32,295 bases of DNA, taken from positions 1-32,295 of the forward strand of contig JAUTCR010000051.1 of NCBI GenBank assembly GCA_030673895.1, in the 5' to 3' direction. The notes beneath the pieces are model-generated. The model saw nothing but the letters and a program-made list of their open reading frames with translations, was not told the DNA's origin and ran no database searches. Every line of letters starts with the position of its first letter. Within the stretch, counting starts at the first letter, position 1. Of this stretch, positions 7,086 through 14,233 are shown one piece after another. The position numbers were made by a program, and so were the translations under genes. Origin of the DNA: Verrucomicrobiota bacterium JB023. GTDB taxonomy: Bacteria > Verrucomicrobiota > Verrucomicrobiia > Verrucomicrobiales > Akkermansiaceae.

Positions 7086-8684
7086 TCAGAGCTGGGAAAA
7101 TTCCAGGTCCCACTTGGCGAGAAACTTTCGCACCCGATCCGCATCATTCGGGTTCTTTTTCCGAGCCCGGGACGCAGAAAAAAGCACCCGCCCCGCTTCC
7201 GACAAGGTCCGGCTCTCCCGACAGACCTTGATAACATGGGCTATCTGAACACGGTCGAAGGGATCGATCGCCGCCAGTGCTTCCCCTTCAAAAACGTCGC
7301 TGAGCTCCACTTCCCCGGAAAAGTCTCCGGGCTCGAGCCACCCTTCCTGCAGACGCTCGATTTCTTCCGAGACTTCCTCCCGCCGGATTCGTCCCTTGGG
7401 AGCCAGCGTGGCCATGCGCATCATGGCCGCATTGAGATCGCGGAAGTTCCCCTGCCAGGTTGCCGCGGACGATTCCGCGAACTTGAGAAAAGCGGTCCGC
7501 GCCTCCTTGTTCATGGTGATGGCCCGACCTTCGCTGCGGGAGAGCTTCGCAAGTTCGTAGTCCAGATTGGGCTCGATATCCTCTCGTCGCTCGCGCAAGG
7601 AAGGTAAGGTGAAAGACCAGAGCTGGATACGGGCAAGAAGATCCTCGCGAAACTGCCCGTCCACCACCGCCTGCCTCAGATCCCGGTTGGTGCCGGCCAT
7701 GAGCTGGAAGTCGCTCTCCACCACCTTGTCGGAGCCCACCGGGAGGAAACGCTTTTCCTCAAGAGCGCGGAGCAGCATGGCTTGTTCATCAAGACCCAGC
7801 TCGCCAATTTCATCGAGAAAGAGTAGGCCCCCATCAGCGGAACGAAGAAGCCCGGCGCGGTCGCTTCTCGCCCCAGTGAAGGCCCCCTTGCGGTGGCCGA
7901 AGAGTGTCGAAGCCGCGGTATCTCCGCGCAAGGTGGCACAATTCACTTCCACAAATTCCCCCTCCAGCCCTCCCCGCTCGTGACGCAGCTCGTAGATGCG
8001 TCTGGCCAGCTGACTCTTGCCCGCACCCGTCGGCCCCATGAGGAGGATGGGTGCCCGCGAGCGCAAGGCGACCTGCTCAATGCGATCAATCATTCGGTTG
8101 AAGGACGGATTCCGGGTCGCAATACCGCTCTTCAAGAAATCTGAGGCCTCCCACTCGTTCTGCACATGGCGGCTCTTGACCGCATCGTAGCGGGCCAGCT
8201 CCAGATCGATGAAGGAGTAGCGGCCCACCTGGGGCACGCCCCGCCGGGCCCGGCCAAAGGGAGGAGCCGTCTGGATCAGTCTTCCCGGGATCACGCCCGC
8301 TTCATGGAGAAGAAAGAGGGAGATCTGGGCAATGTGAGTGCCCGTCGTGATGTGTATCAGGTGATCGTCACGCTCGGGAGAGAATCGCTGCCGGGTGGCC
8401 CATTCCTCCAACGCTCCATAAACATTGGCCAGATCCCAAGGATCCTTGCGGAAGGAGAGAACCTCCACCAAGACCTCGGTCTCCGGTGATGCCAGGCGAA
8501 TATCCTCGGCCACCTCGGCTGCGAGAGACAGGAAAGGCTCCTCCGTCAGCAGATGATAGCGGTCGATGAGCAGGTCCTCATGCTGAAAGAGGGAAACCGT
8601 CGGTCGCCAATGCTTCCAACGATCCGCATCCTTCCCGGCATCCAGCTTGGTCCCGAGCATCCCGAACCCTATCGTCAAGCCCAT
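7086..8684 (-). CDS. rtcR: RtcR, sigma-54-dependent activator of rtcBA
   Basis: From the ATG at 8684 the protein has 532 residues, the same length as the Escherichia coli regulator. The N-terminal RtcR/CARF-type domain (1-175, including a TTGTHIAQI segment) is the presumed sensor of an RNA-derived ligand. The AAA+ domain has Walker A GPTGAGKS (217-224), the sigma-54-contacting GAFTGA loop (267-272) and Walker B LLFLDE (287-292). A short C-terminal helical region probably holds the DNA-binding part. An AGGGA lies six bases before the ATG; a TTG ten codons upstream is a less likely start. The gene is divergent from rtcB, with a sigma-54 promoter in between, which fixes the functional assignment. 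Confidence 0.96.
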   Translation of the reverse strand: MGLTIGFGMLGTKLDAGKDADRWKHWRPTVSLFQHEDLLIDRYHLLTEEPFLSLAAEVAEDIRLASPETEVLVEVLSFRKDPWDLANVYGALEEWATRQRFSPERDDHLIHITTGTHIAQISLFLLHEAGVIPGRLIQTAPPFGRARRGVPQVGRYSFIDLELARYDAVKSRHVQNEWEASDFLKSGIATRNPSFNRMIDRIEQVALRSRAPILLMGPTGAGKSQLARRIYELRHERGGLEGEFVEVNCATLRGDTAASTLFGHRKGAFTGARSDRAGLLRSADGGLLFLDEIGELGLDEQAMLLRALEEKRFLPVGSDKVVESDFQLMAGTNRDLRQAVVDGQFREDLLARIQLWSFTLPSLRERREDIEPNLDYELAKLSRSEGRAITMNKEARTAFLKFAESSAATWQGNFRDLNAAMMRMATLAPKGRIRREEVSEEIERLQEGWLEPGDFSGEVELSDVFEGEALAAIDPFDRVQIAHVIKVCRESRTLSEAGRVLFSASRARKKNPNDADRVRKFLAKWDLEFSQL

Positions 8685-8711
8685 GGCTTTCCCTACTTTA
8701 TCCAAATGAAT

Positions 8712-8739
8712 CAATCAAGATTGGAACGAATAAGATTCC
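8712..8739. promoter_or_regulatory. candidate RtcR upstream activating site
   Basis: Between rtcR and rtcB lies a perfect inverted repeat CAATC-AA-GATTG (8712-8723), next to GGAA-N9-TTCC. The hexamer AAGATT occurs twice (8717-8722 and 8732-8737), 15 bp apart. The cluster lies about 100-125 bp upstream of the -24 element, the usual distance for an enhancer bound by a sigma-54 activator. The RtcR binding sequence of this group is not known to me, so this is inference from position and symmetry. Confidence 0.3.
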
Positions 8740-8834
8740 GCGTCAACCACCTGAAACCAAATCGAAATCAACCGAACCCTATCACCCTTTATCCCAGCCA
8801 CTTACGAACACCTTCATCCCGCCGAAACCAAGGC

Positions 8835-8850
8835 TGGCACAGGCGATGCA
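8835..8850 (+). promoter_or_regulatory. sigma-54 (-24/-12) promoter of rtcBA
   Basis: The sequence TGGCACAGGCGATGCA carries the -24 GG at 8836-8837 and the -12 GC at 8848-8849, with exactly ten bases between them. TGGCAC is a full match to the -24 consensus and ATGCA is one change from TTGCA. The expected transcription start is near 8860-8862, giving a leader of about 95 bases before rtcB. Together with the divergent rtcR gene this is strong evidence for RtcR control. Confidence 0.88.
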
Positions 8851-8870
8851 AAATAGGAGGAGACAGGAAA

Positions 8871-8921
8871 CAGGCGAATCCCGCCTGCCAACCATCGCGG
8901 AGAGAATCCAACGGGATCCGC
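8871..8921 (+). other. two hairpins in the rtcB leader
   Basis: Inside the predicted rtcB leader, CAGGCG (8871-8876) pairs with CGCCTG (8882-8887) around a five-base loop. A second hairpin is formed by GCGG (8897-8900) with CCGC (8918-8921) and ATCC (8906-8909) with GGAT (8914-8917), closing on an AACG loop and leaving a one-sided five-base bulge. The start codon follows 35 bases later. The leader could affect translation or be a cleavage or ligation substrate. This is seen by eye; no folding was run. Confidence 0.5.
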
Positions 8922-8956
8922 ACCACCATCACACGCTAAGAACGACAACTAGAAAG

Positions 8957-10441
8957 ATGAATACCATCCATCCCACTGATGAAGCGCTCGGCTTCCTTCC
9001 CCTCCCGGCTAGCGAAGGCAAGCCCATTACCGTGGTCGCCAATGAGGCGATCCGAAACGGCTTCGACGACACCTGCCTCCAGCAAGCCATCAATTCCCGC
9101 CTCGCCCCCGGCGTCACCGATGTGGTCCTGAATCCTGACGGCCACGCGGGCTACGGAGCGCCAATTGGCTGCGTCATGGTCTCGCCCACGCACATCTACC
9201 CCGGCCCGGTGGGGGTGGATATCAAGTGCTCCATGTCGCTGCTGCAGCTCGATATCCCGGAGGACGTGATCACGGATCGCCGGGTCCGCCGCGCCCTCAT
9301 CAAGGCGATCACCGAGCGGACCCCCACCGGCGCCGGACGCGGTCAACGCTCCGTCAAAAAGGGCCGACGCATCGGGCACGATCTCGGAGCCAAGGTGGTG
9401 ACCGAGGGAGCGAGCGAAGCGGTTTGTGCGGAGCTGGGCATCCCTGCCCATTGGGCCAGCCGGTGCGAAGACTCCTTCCACCGCGGACACGACGGAACGC
9501 TTGACGCCTTGCAGGAACGCCTGGAGCTCATTCTCACCGAGAAGCGAGTGAAACACTTCGGTGACAAGGTCGGACAACTTGGCTCTTACGGCGGGGGCAA
9601 TCACTTTGGCGAGTGCGAGATCACTCGCGTGATTGATCGCCCTTCCCTTCAGGCTACGGCCGAGACTTTCGGCTTGCGGGATGGGCACGTCTCCTTCCTC
9701 AGCCACTGCGGTTCACGAGGCTTTGGGAACCTTTTGGCAATGGCCCAGTTCAAGGATCTGGAGCGGCGGTTCGAGACTTGGAACACGCCTTACCCCGCCA
9801 ATGACAAGAAGCTCGTTTATGCCCCTCTCGGAACACCCGAGGCCAACGCCTATCTCGACGATATGGCTCTTGGCTCAAACTTCGCCACCGTCAATCACCT
9901 GCTCATCAATGCTCTCGTGCTGGAGGCCTTTCAGGAGGTCTTGCCGGGAGCTACTGGAAACCTCGTGTCCTTCATCTCCCACAATATTGCCCGCGAGGAA
10001 CTCGTCGATGGCAAGAAGTCCTGGGTCCACCGGAAGGGAGCCACCCGCGCCGTGCCCGGAGGCCACTTCTCACTCAAGGACACCCCCTTCGCCGAGACCG
10101 GACACCCCATCCTCCTCCCGGGCAATCCCCGCGATGGCTCGGCGGTGATGGTCGCCCGCGGAGGAGCCGAGCGAACCGCCTGGTCCGTCAACCACGGAGC
10201 CGGCCGCCAGATGGGCCGAAGACACGCGGCCCGAACGCTTGATCAGAAGACAGTCGATGCCGACTTCGACTCCAATGACATCCTCTTCAATAGCCGGAAA
10301 TATCCCATCGACGAAGCCCCCGATGCCTACAAGGATTTCGGGGAAGTCCTCCACAGCGTGGAAGCCGCTGGCCTCGCCGAGTCGGTGGCCCGCCTGGACG
10401 CGCGTTTCGTGATTAAGGATTCGGCAGAAGCAGACGATTAA
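8957..10441 (+). CDS. rtcB: RtcB, 3'-phosphate/5'-OH RNA ligase
   Basis: The 494-residue protein is a GTP- and Mn-dependent RNA ligase that joins 2',3'-cyclic phosphate or 3'-phosphate ends to 5'-hydroxyl ends. All key residues can be placed: D88 and C91 in GVDIKC, H216 in GGGNHF, H250 in SHCGSRG, H342 in SHN, and the guanylylated nucleophile H413 in NHGAGR. The ATG at 8957 is preferred. An upstream in-frame ATG at 8846 overlaps the -12 element of the promoter, and its 37 extra residues look unlike the family. A weak AGAAAG precedes the ATG. rtcA follows after 4 bp. Roles in the family include repair of cleaved tRNA or rRNA after stress; the target here is unknown. Confidence 0.96.
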   Translation: MNTIHPTDEALGFLPLPASEGKPITVVANEAIRNGFDDTCLQQAINSRLAPGVTDVVLNPDGHAGYGAPIGCVMVSPTHIYPGPVGVDIKCSMSLLQLDIPEDVITDRRVRRALIKAITERTPTGAGRGQRSVKKGRRIGHDLGAKVVTEGASEAVCAELGIPAHWASRCEDSFHRGHDGTLDALQERLELILTEKRVKHFGDKVGQLGSYGGGNHFGECEITRVIDRPSLQATAETFGLRDGHVSFLSHCGSRGFGNLLAMAQFKDLERRFETWNTPYPANDKKLVYAPLGTPEANAYLDDMALGSNFATVNHLLINALVLEAFQEVLPGATGNLVSFISHNIAREELVDGKKSWVHRKGATRAVPGGHFSLKDTPFAETGHPILLPGNPRDGSAVMVARGGAERTAWSVNHGAGRQMGRRHAARTLDQKTVDADFDSNDILFNSRKYPIDEAPDAYKDFGEVLHSVEAAGLAESVARLDARFVIKDSAEADD

Positions 10442-10445
10442 TGAG

Positions 10446-11465
10446 ATGAAAGCAATCGCACTCGATGGCAGCAAGGGAGGCGGGCAAATGCTCCGCTCCG
10501 CCCTCACCCTCGCCTTAATCACCGGACAAGCCTTCCGCATGACCTCGATCCGGGGCCAGCGGAAGAGCCCCGGGCTCAAGCGGCAACATCTCACCTGCGT
10601 CAAGGCGGCACTCGCCCTCTGTGACGGGGCCGCCGACGGGGCCGAGATGGGTTCCACCGAACTCGTCTTTCACCCTGGCACCCTGCGCGGCGGAGACTAT
10701 GAATTCGCTATCGGCACGGCGGGGAGCACGAGCTTGCTCTTACAGACTCTTCTCCCCGCCCTCTGGCTGGCCAAGGAACCTTCGGTCATCAGAGTGAGTG
10801 GCGGGACGCACAATCCTCTGGCGCCTCCTACCGATTTCATTGCCCACACCTTTCTTCCTTCCATGGCCCGCCTCGGCGCGCGTGCGACTCTCCGACTCCT
10901 TGAGACGGGATTCGCTCCCGTCGGAGGCGGCGTCATTGAATGCTCGGTGGAGCCCTGCCAGCGATTTGAACCCGCCGCGTTCACCCGCAATGGCGATCCT
11001 GAATCCATCGGGATCCGAATCATCGCCCGTCAGGTCGCGCCTCGCATCCTCGAGCGCGTTGCTCACGCGGCTTCCCAAAAACTGTCCGGCCCCGAGCCCA
11101 AGATCGAGATTCTTCCCGAGGGTCCGGGCCACGGGCTGGCCTGCCTAACAGAAGCCCGGTGGGCAGACTTTCGCATGGTGTGCAGCTCCTTTGGCGAACA
11201 AGGCCTCACTGCCGAGAAGGTGGGGCGCTATGCCGGCAAGGGCATGCACAACTACCTCGGCTCCGGAGCCTACGCCGACCGCCACTTGGCAGACCAGCTT
11301 CTCCTCCCTCTTGCCTTGGCAGGTGGCGGTTCGTTCACAGCCCAGATTCCTGACGACCACTTCGAAACCAACCGAGCGGTCATCAGCAAGTTCGTCCCGC
11401 TCGAGGTCTCGGTATCGGAGCCTGAACGAGGCGTGGTCAAGGTTGTGGTTGGGCAACCGGATTGA
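10446..11465 (+). CDS. rtcA: RtcA, RNA 3'-terminal phosphate cyclase
   Basis: The 339-residue enzyme converts RNA 3'-phosphate to 2',3'-cyclic phosphate using ATP. The N-terminal GSKGGGQMLRSAL segment (8-20) and the AGSTSLLLQTLLPAL segment (92-106) are family hallmarks. LADQLLLPLALAGGG (281-295) follows, and the adenylylated histidine is H305 in PDDHFETN, equivalent to H309 of the E. coli enzyme. The length equals that of the E. coli protein. The gene starts 4 bp after the rtcB stop and is the last gene of the operon; the convergent DUF3137 gene ends 23 bp away. RtcA would prepare ends that RtcB can use. Confidence 0.96.
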   Translation: MKAIALDGSKGGGQMLRSALTLALITGQAFRMTSIRGQRKSPGLKRQHLTCVKAALALCDGAADGAEMGSTELVFHPGTLRGGDYEFAIGTAGSTSLLLQTLLPALWLAKEPSVIRVSGGTHNPLAPPTDFIAHTFLPSMARLGARATLRLLETGFAPVGGGVIECSVEPCQRFEPAAFTRNGDPESIGIRIIARQVAPRILERVAHAASQKLSGPEPKIEILPEGPGHGLACLTEARWADFRMVCSSFGEQGLTAEKVGRYAGKGMHNYLGSGAYADRHLADQLLLPLALAGGGSFTAQIPDDHFETNRAVISKFVPLEVSVSEPERGVVKVVVGQPD

Positions 11466-11488
11466 GCTCTAACAATTACCCCTCTCGA

Positions 11489-12454
11489 TCACTGCTTGGT
11501 CCAGATCCGCGTATTGAGATCCAAGGCATCGACCAGATGGACCGCGGCCCGGAGCTCGTTGCAGATCGTCTTCATCTGATGCTGGTCGTCGACCGGAGTG
11601 CCCAGCTGACCCTCGAACCAATCGGCCGTCTTGGGGATCGCGAGATAGAGCAAGGACCCCTTGAAGGCAGCGCGCAGCTCGGTGGAGTAGTTCTCGGCCA
11701 GCTCGATGAAGCGCTCCTGCATGGCAGGGGTCAGAAGATAACGGGCCTCCACCGAGTCGGTCGCCGTCACCTTGAAACGACGCTCGAATTCAACATTCTC
11801 CATCCGCTCCACATTGCCAGCCAAGCCTTGCAGGGCACGTCCGAACGAGCCGAAACTCTCCAACTTGTCCGGCCGCACATAGACCGTGCTGCGAAAGTCC
11901 TTGTGGAAATCAGCTACGACGAAGAGCCCTTTGAAGATAGTGACATAGTAGGTCGAGGTGTTGCCATTGCTGTCCGTTCTCGTCCGTTTATCCTGCGCAT
12001 GCACCTCGGAGAAGAATAGCTCGGTCTGGCCCACCCGACCCGCAAAGTAGTCCTCACCCGAATAGCGGTCCGGACGAGTTGTGAAGAGGCCGCTGCCGAC
12101 GAACCAATCCTTCGAGATGAAGCCGCTTGGCTGATAACTCATCCCCGGCGCAATCTCGCGGGCGGCACACGCGACCACCTTTTCCTTGAAGAGCCGCTTG
12201 AACTCCTCGGCGGCCTTGCCGAAGAAGAGGGACCAGATGATTGCCCAACCGATGATTGCAATGATCGCTCCGATGAATAAGGAGCCGATCCCGCCCGATC
12301 TTGAGCCCATGACTGCAACAAGAAAGGCGACCGCAAGCACCGCGATCATCCACCCCGTCCCCTGGGCCCGCTTCGCATTCAACTCCAAGCGGCGTTGCTC
12401 CAAGGCATCCAACTCAGGTCGCAGAATTTTCAGTATCTCGTCCGACGATTTCAT
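11489..12454 (-). CDS. DUF3137 membrane protein
   Basis: The 321-residue product starts with a short cytoplasmic helix. Two closely spaced membrane helices follow near 34-50 and 56-77 (the second Ile-rich). The soluble domain contains the segments ISKDWFVGSGLF, YSGEDYF and GKTELFFSE-like VGQTELFFSE, which are typical of DUF3137. The function is unknown. The ATG at 12454 was chosen over an upstream frame extension that overlaps the lemA stop. lemA ends 23 bp upstream on the same strand, and a LemA-DUF3137 pair is a recurrent bacterial arrangement, which suggests a joint membrane or envelope role. Confidence 0.82.
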   Translation of the reverse strand: MKSSDEILKILRPELDALEQRRLELNAKRAQGTGWMIAVLAVAFLVAVMGSRSGGIGSLFIGAIIAIIGWAIIWSLFFGKAAEEFKRLFKEKVVACAAREIAPGMSYQPSGFISKDWFVGSGLFTTRPDRYSGEDYFAGRVGQTELFFSEVHAQDKRTRTDSNGNTSTYYVTIFKGLFVVADFHKDFRSTVYVRPDKLESFGSFGRALQGLAGNVERMENVEFERRFKVTATDSVEARYLLTPAMQERFIELAENYSTELRAAFKGSLLYLAIPKTADWFEGQLGTPVDDQHQMKTICNELRAAVHLVDALDLNTRIWTKQ

Positions 12455-12477
12455 CAGCTCAACATGATTCCCCGCCC

Positions 12478-13038
12478 TTAGCTCATTTCCACTTTGACAG
12501 GCTCCCGCTCCTCGGCGGTGGCCACCTCGAACCAATCAGCGCGCTTGAAGTCCCAGAGACTCGCGAAGAACGAGCCGGGAAAGGTCTCGATGCCATTATT
12601 CCAGCTCTTCACCGCCGCATTGTAGGCCCGGCGCGCAGCGGAAATCTGCGATTCGATCTCGGTCAAATTTCTCTGCAGATTGAGGAAATGCTCGCTGGAG
12701 CGCAGCTCGGGATAAGACTCCGCCACGGCCAGCAATCGCCCGACCCCCTCAGATATCTCATTCTCTTTGGCAAACCGGGATGGGCTCTCGTTCTTCATGT
12801 CGCGGGCCGAATTACGTGCGTTGATGACCTTCTCGTAAGTCTCCCTCTCATGCTCGGCATAGCCCTTCACCGTCTCGACGAGATTGGGGATGAGGTCCCA
12901 ACGCTTCTTAAGCTGCACATCGATGGAAGCAAAGGCATTACGCATGTCATTCCGTCGGCTGATGAAGCCATTGTAGATGGCGATGACGACCAACACGGGG
13001 ATGGCGATCAGAACCAAGATGAGCAGGAAAGTTTTCAT
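12478..13038 (-). CDS. lemA: LemA family protein
   Basis: The 186-residue protein has one N-terminal membrane helix (about 3-23). It is followed by YNGFISRRND and then the family core DVQLKKRWDLIPNLVETVKGY (about 40-60), which leads into a three- to four-helix bundle to residue 165. LemA proteins are membrane-anchored helical bundles of uncertain function. The ATG at 13038 is the start of the conserved N-terminus. The gene is followed by the DUF3137 gene and is divergent from pheS, so the 118 bp between 13039 and 13156 should hold promoters for both. Confidence 0.93.
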   Translation of the reverse strand: MKTFLLILVLIAIPVLVVIAIYNGFISRRNDMRNAFASIDVQLKKRWDLIPNLVETVKGYAEHERETYEKVINARNSARDMKNESPSRFAKENEISEGVGRLLAVAESYPELRSSEHFLNLQRNLTEIESQISAARRAYNAAVKSWNNGIETFPGSFFASLWDFKRADWFEVATAEEREPVKVEMS

Positions 13039-13156
13039 GGCCCGAGCTTGGGTGATTGGAGAGAAGAGAGCGATTCCAAAACGTCAATCTTTCTGGAGTG
13101 GCTCCTTGGCAATCTTCGCTCTTGCATCTTTCGCCGCTCTCCCTTGGATTCCGCCC

Positions 13157-14173
13157 GTGAACGCCGATCTCGCTGCCATTCAGGACGATGCCCTTGCCGC
13201 CATTGGAGCTGCCGCCGACTCGACTGCTCTCGAGCAGGCCAAAATTGATTTTCTCGGAAAAAAAGGGCGCCTCACTGGAGCCTCGGCGCTGATGAAGACC
13301 CTTCCCAAGGAAGAAAAGCCAGCCTTCGGGCAAGGCCTCAATGCCGCCCGTCAAGCGATCACCGCAGCCTTGGAAGAGAAGCAAACTGCCTTGCAGGATG
13401 CCGCCGACCTCGCCTCCGTCGCGGGCATCGACGTCACCCTCCCGGCTCGCGGCCTCCCCATCGGCGGCCTGCATCCCTTGACCCGCATCAAGGATGACGC
13501 CATCCAGATTCTCCGCCGCATGGGCTTTGCGCTCGCGGAAGGCCCGGAAATCGAGGACGAGTTTCACTGCTTCGATGCGCTCAATACCCCTGCCGACCAT
13601 CCCGCGCGGAATGAGAAGGACACCTTCTACTTCGATAGCGGCAAGCTTCTGCGGACGCACACCTCCTCGGTGCAAGTCCGCACCATGGAAGGGCAGAGAC
13701 CACCGGTCCGCATCATTGCTCCCGGCTCGGCCTACCGGCGCGACGAAATCGACGCCACGCACTTGTCCGTCTTCAACCAGTTGGAGGGACTCTTTGTCGC
13801 CGAGAACGTTTCTCTCGCCGACCTTAAGGGCACGCTGATCTACTTTTATCAGGAACTCTTCGGCGCTGATACCGAGCTGCAATTCCGCCCCCATTTCTTC
13901 CCCTTCACCGAGCCAAGCTTCGAGATCGACATTAAGCTGCACGTCCCCGGGCGCGAGCCGAAGTGGATCGAAGTCGCCGGATGCGGCATCGTGGACCCGG
14001 CGGTCTTCGAAGCAATCTGCAAGAGCCGGGGCGACGATGTTTATCACCCGGACAAGGTGACCGGCTTCGCTTTCGGGATGGGTCTCGACCGCCTTGCGAT
14101 GATCAAGTGGGGCATCAAGGACATCCGTCTTCTCATCGAGAACGACACCCGCTTCCTCAGCCAATTCGCTTAA
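13157..14173 (+). CDS. pheS: phenylalanyl-tRNA synthetase alpha subunit
   Basis: From a GTG at 13157 the protein has 338 residues, a normal PheS length, and begins with the expected coiled-coil arm (LEQAKIDFLGKKGRLT). The class II core has motif 1 around GFALAEGPEIEDEFHCFDAL, motif 2 (FRRDEID-like YRRDEIDATHLSVFNQLEG) and motif 3 GMGLDRLAMIKWGIKDIR. It catalyses the charging of tRNA-Phe with the beta subunit. The frame is open for 60 more codons upstream, overlapping lemA, but that segment does not look like PheS. No pheT lies downstream; the next gene is convergent. The Shine-Dalgarno is weak. Confidence 0.95.
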   Translation: MNADLAAIQDDALAAIGAAADSTALEQAKIDFLGKKGRLTGASALMKTLPKEEKPAFGQGLNAARQAITAALEEKQTALQDAADLASVAGIDVTLPARGLPIGGLHPLTRIKDDAIQILRRMGFALAEGPEIEDEFHCFDALNTPADHPARNEKDTFYFDSGKLLRTHTSSVQVRTMEGQRPPVRIIAPGSAYRRDEIDATHLSVFNQLEGLFVAENVSLADLKGTLIYFYQELFGADTELQFRPHFFPFTEPSFEIDIKLHVPGREPKWIEVAGCGIVDPAVFEAICKSRGDDVYHPDKVTGFAFGMGLDRLAMIKWGIKDIRLLIENDTRFLSQFA

Positions 14174-14216
14174 GCTCCCGCGAATCTCCCTCTCCTCAAC
14201 TTTCGCCCCTGTCCTC

Positions 14217-14233
14217 GGAGCTCTTTCAGCTCC
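14217..14233. terminator. hairpin between convergent pheS and channel gene
   Basis: GGAGCT (14217-14222) and AGCTCC (14228-14233) form a perfect 6-bp stem with a five-base loop that contains the stop codon of the channel gene. It sits where pheS transcription should end and may serve both directions. No T-run follows on either strand, so intrinsic termination is uncertain. Confidence 0.3.

Noticed and set aside
8846-8956. Longer rtcB start at the upstream ATG
   Set aside because: That ATG is part of the -12 promoter element, upstream of the predicted transcription start, and the added residues do not resemble RtcB.
12977-13156. 60-codon N-terminal extension of PheS
   Set aside because: It overlaps the 5' end of lemA in antisense and does not match PheS, whose usual N-terminus starts at the GTG at 13157.
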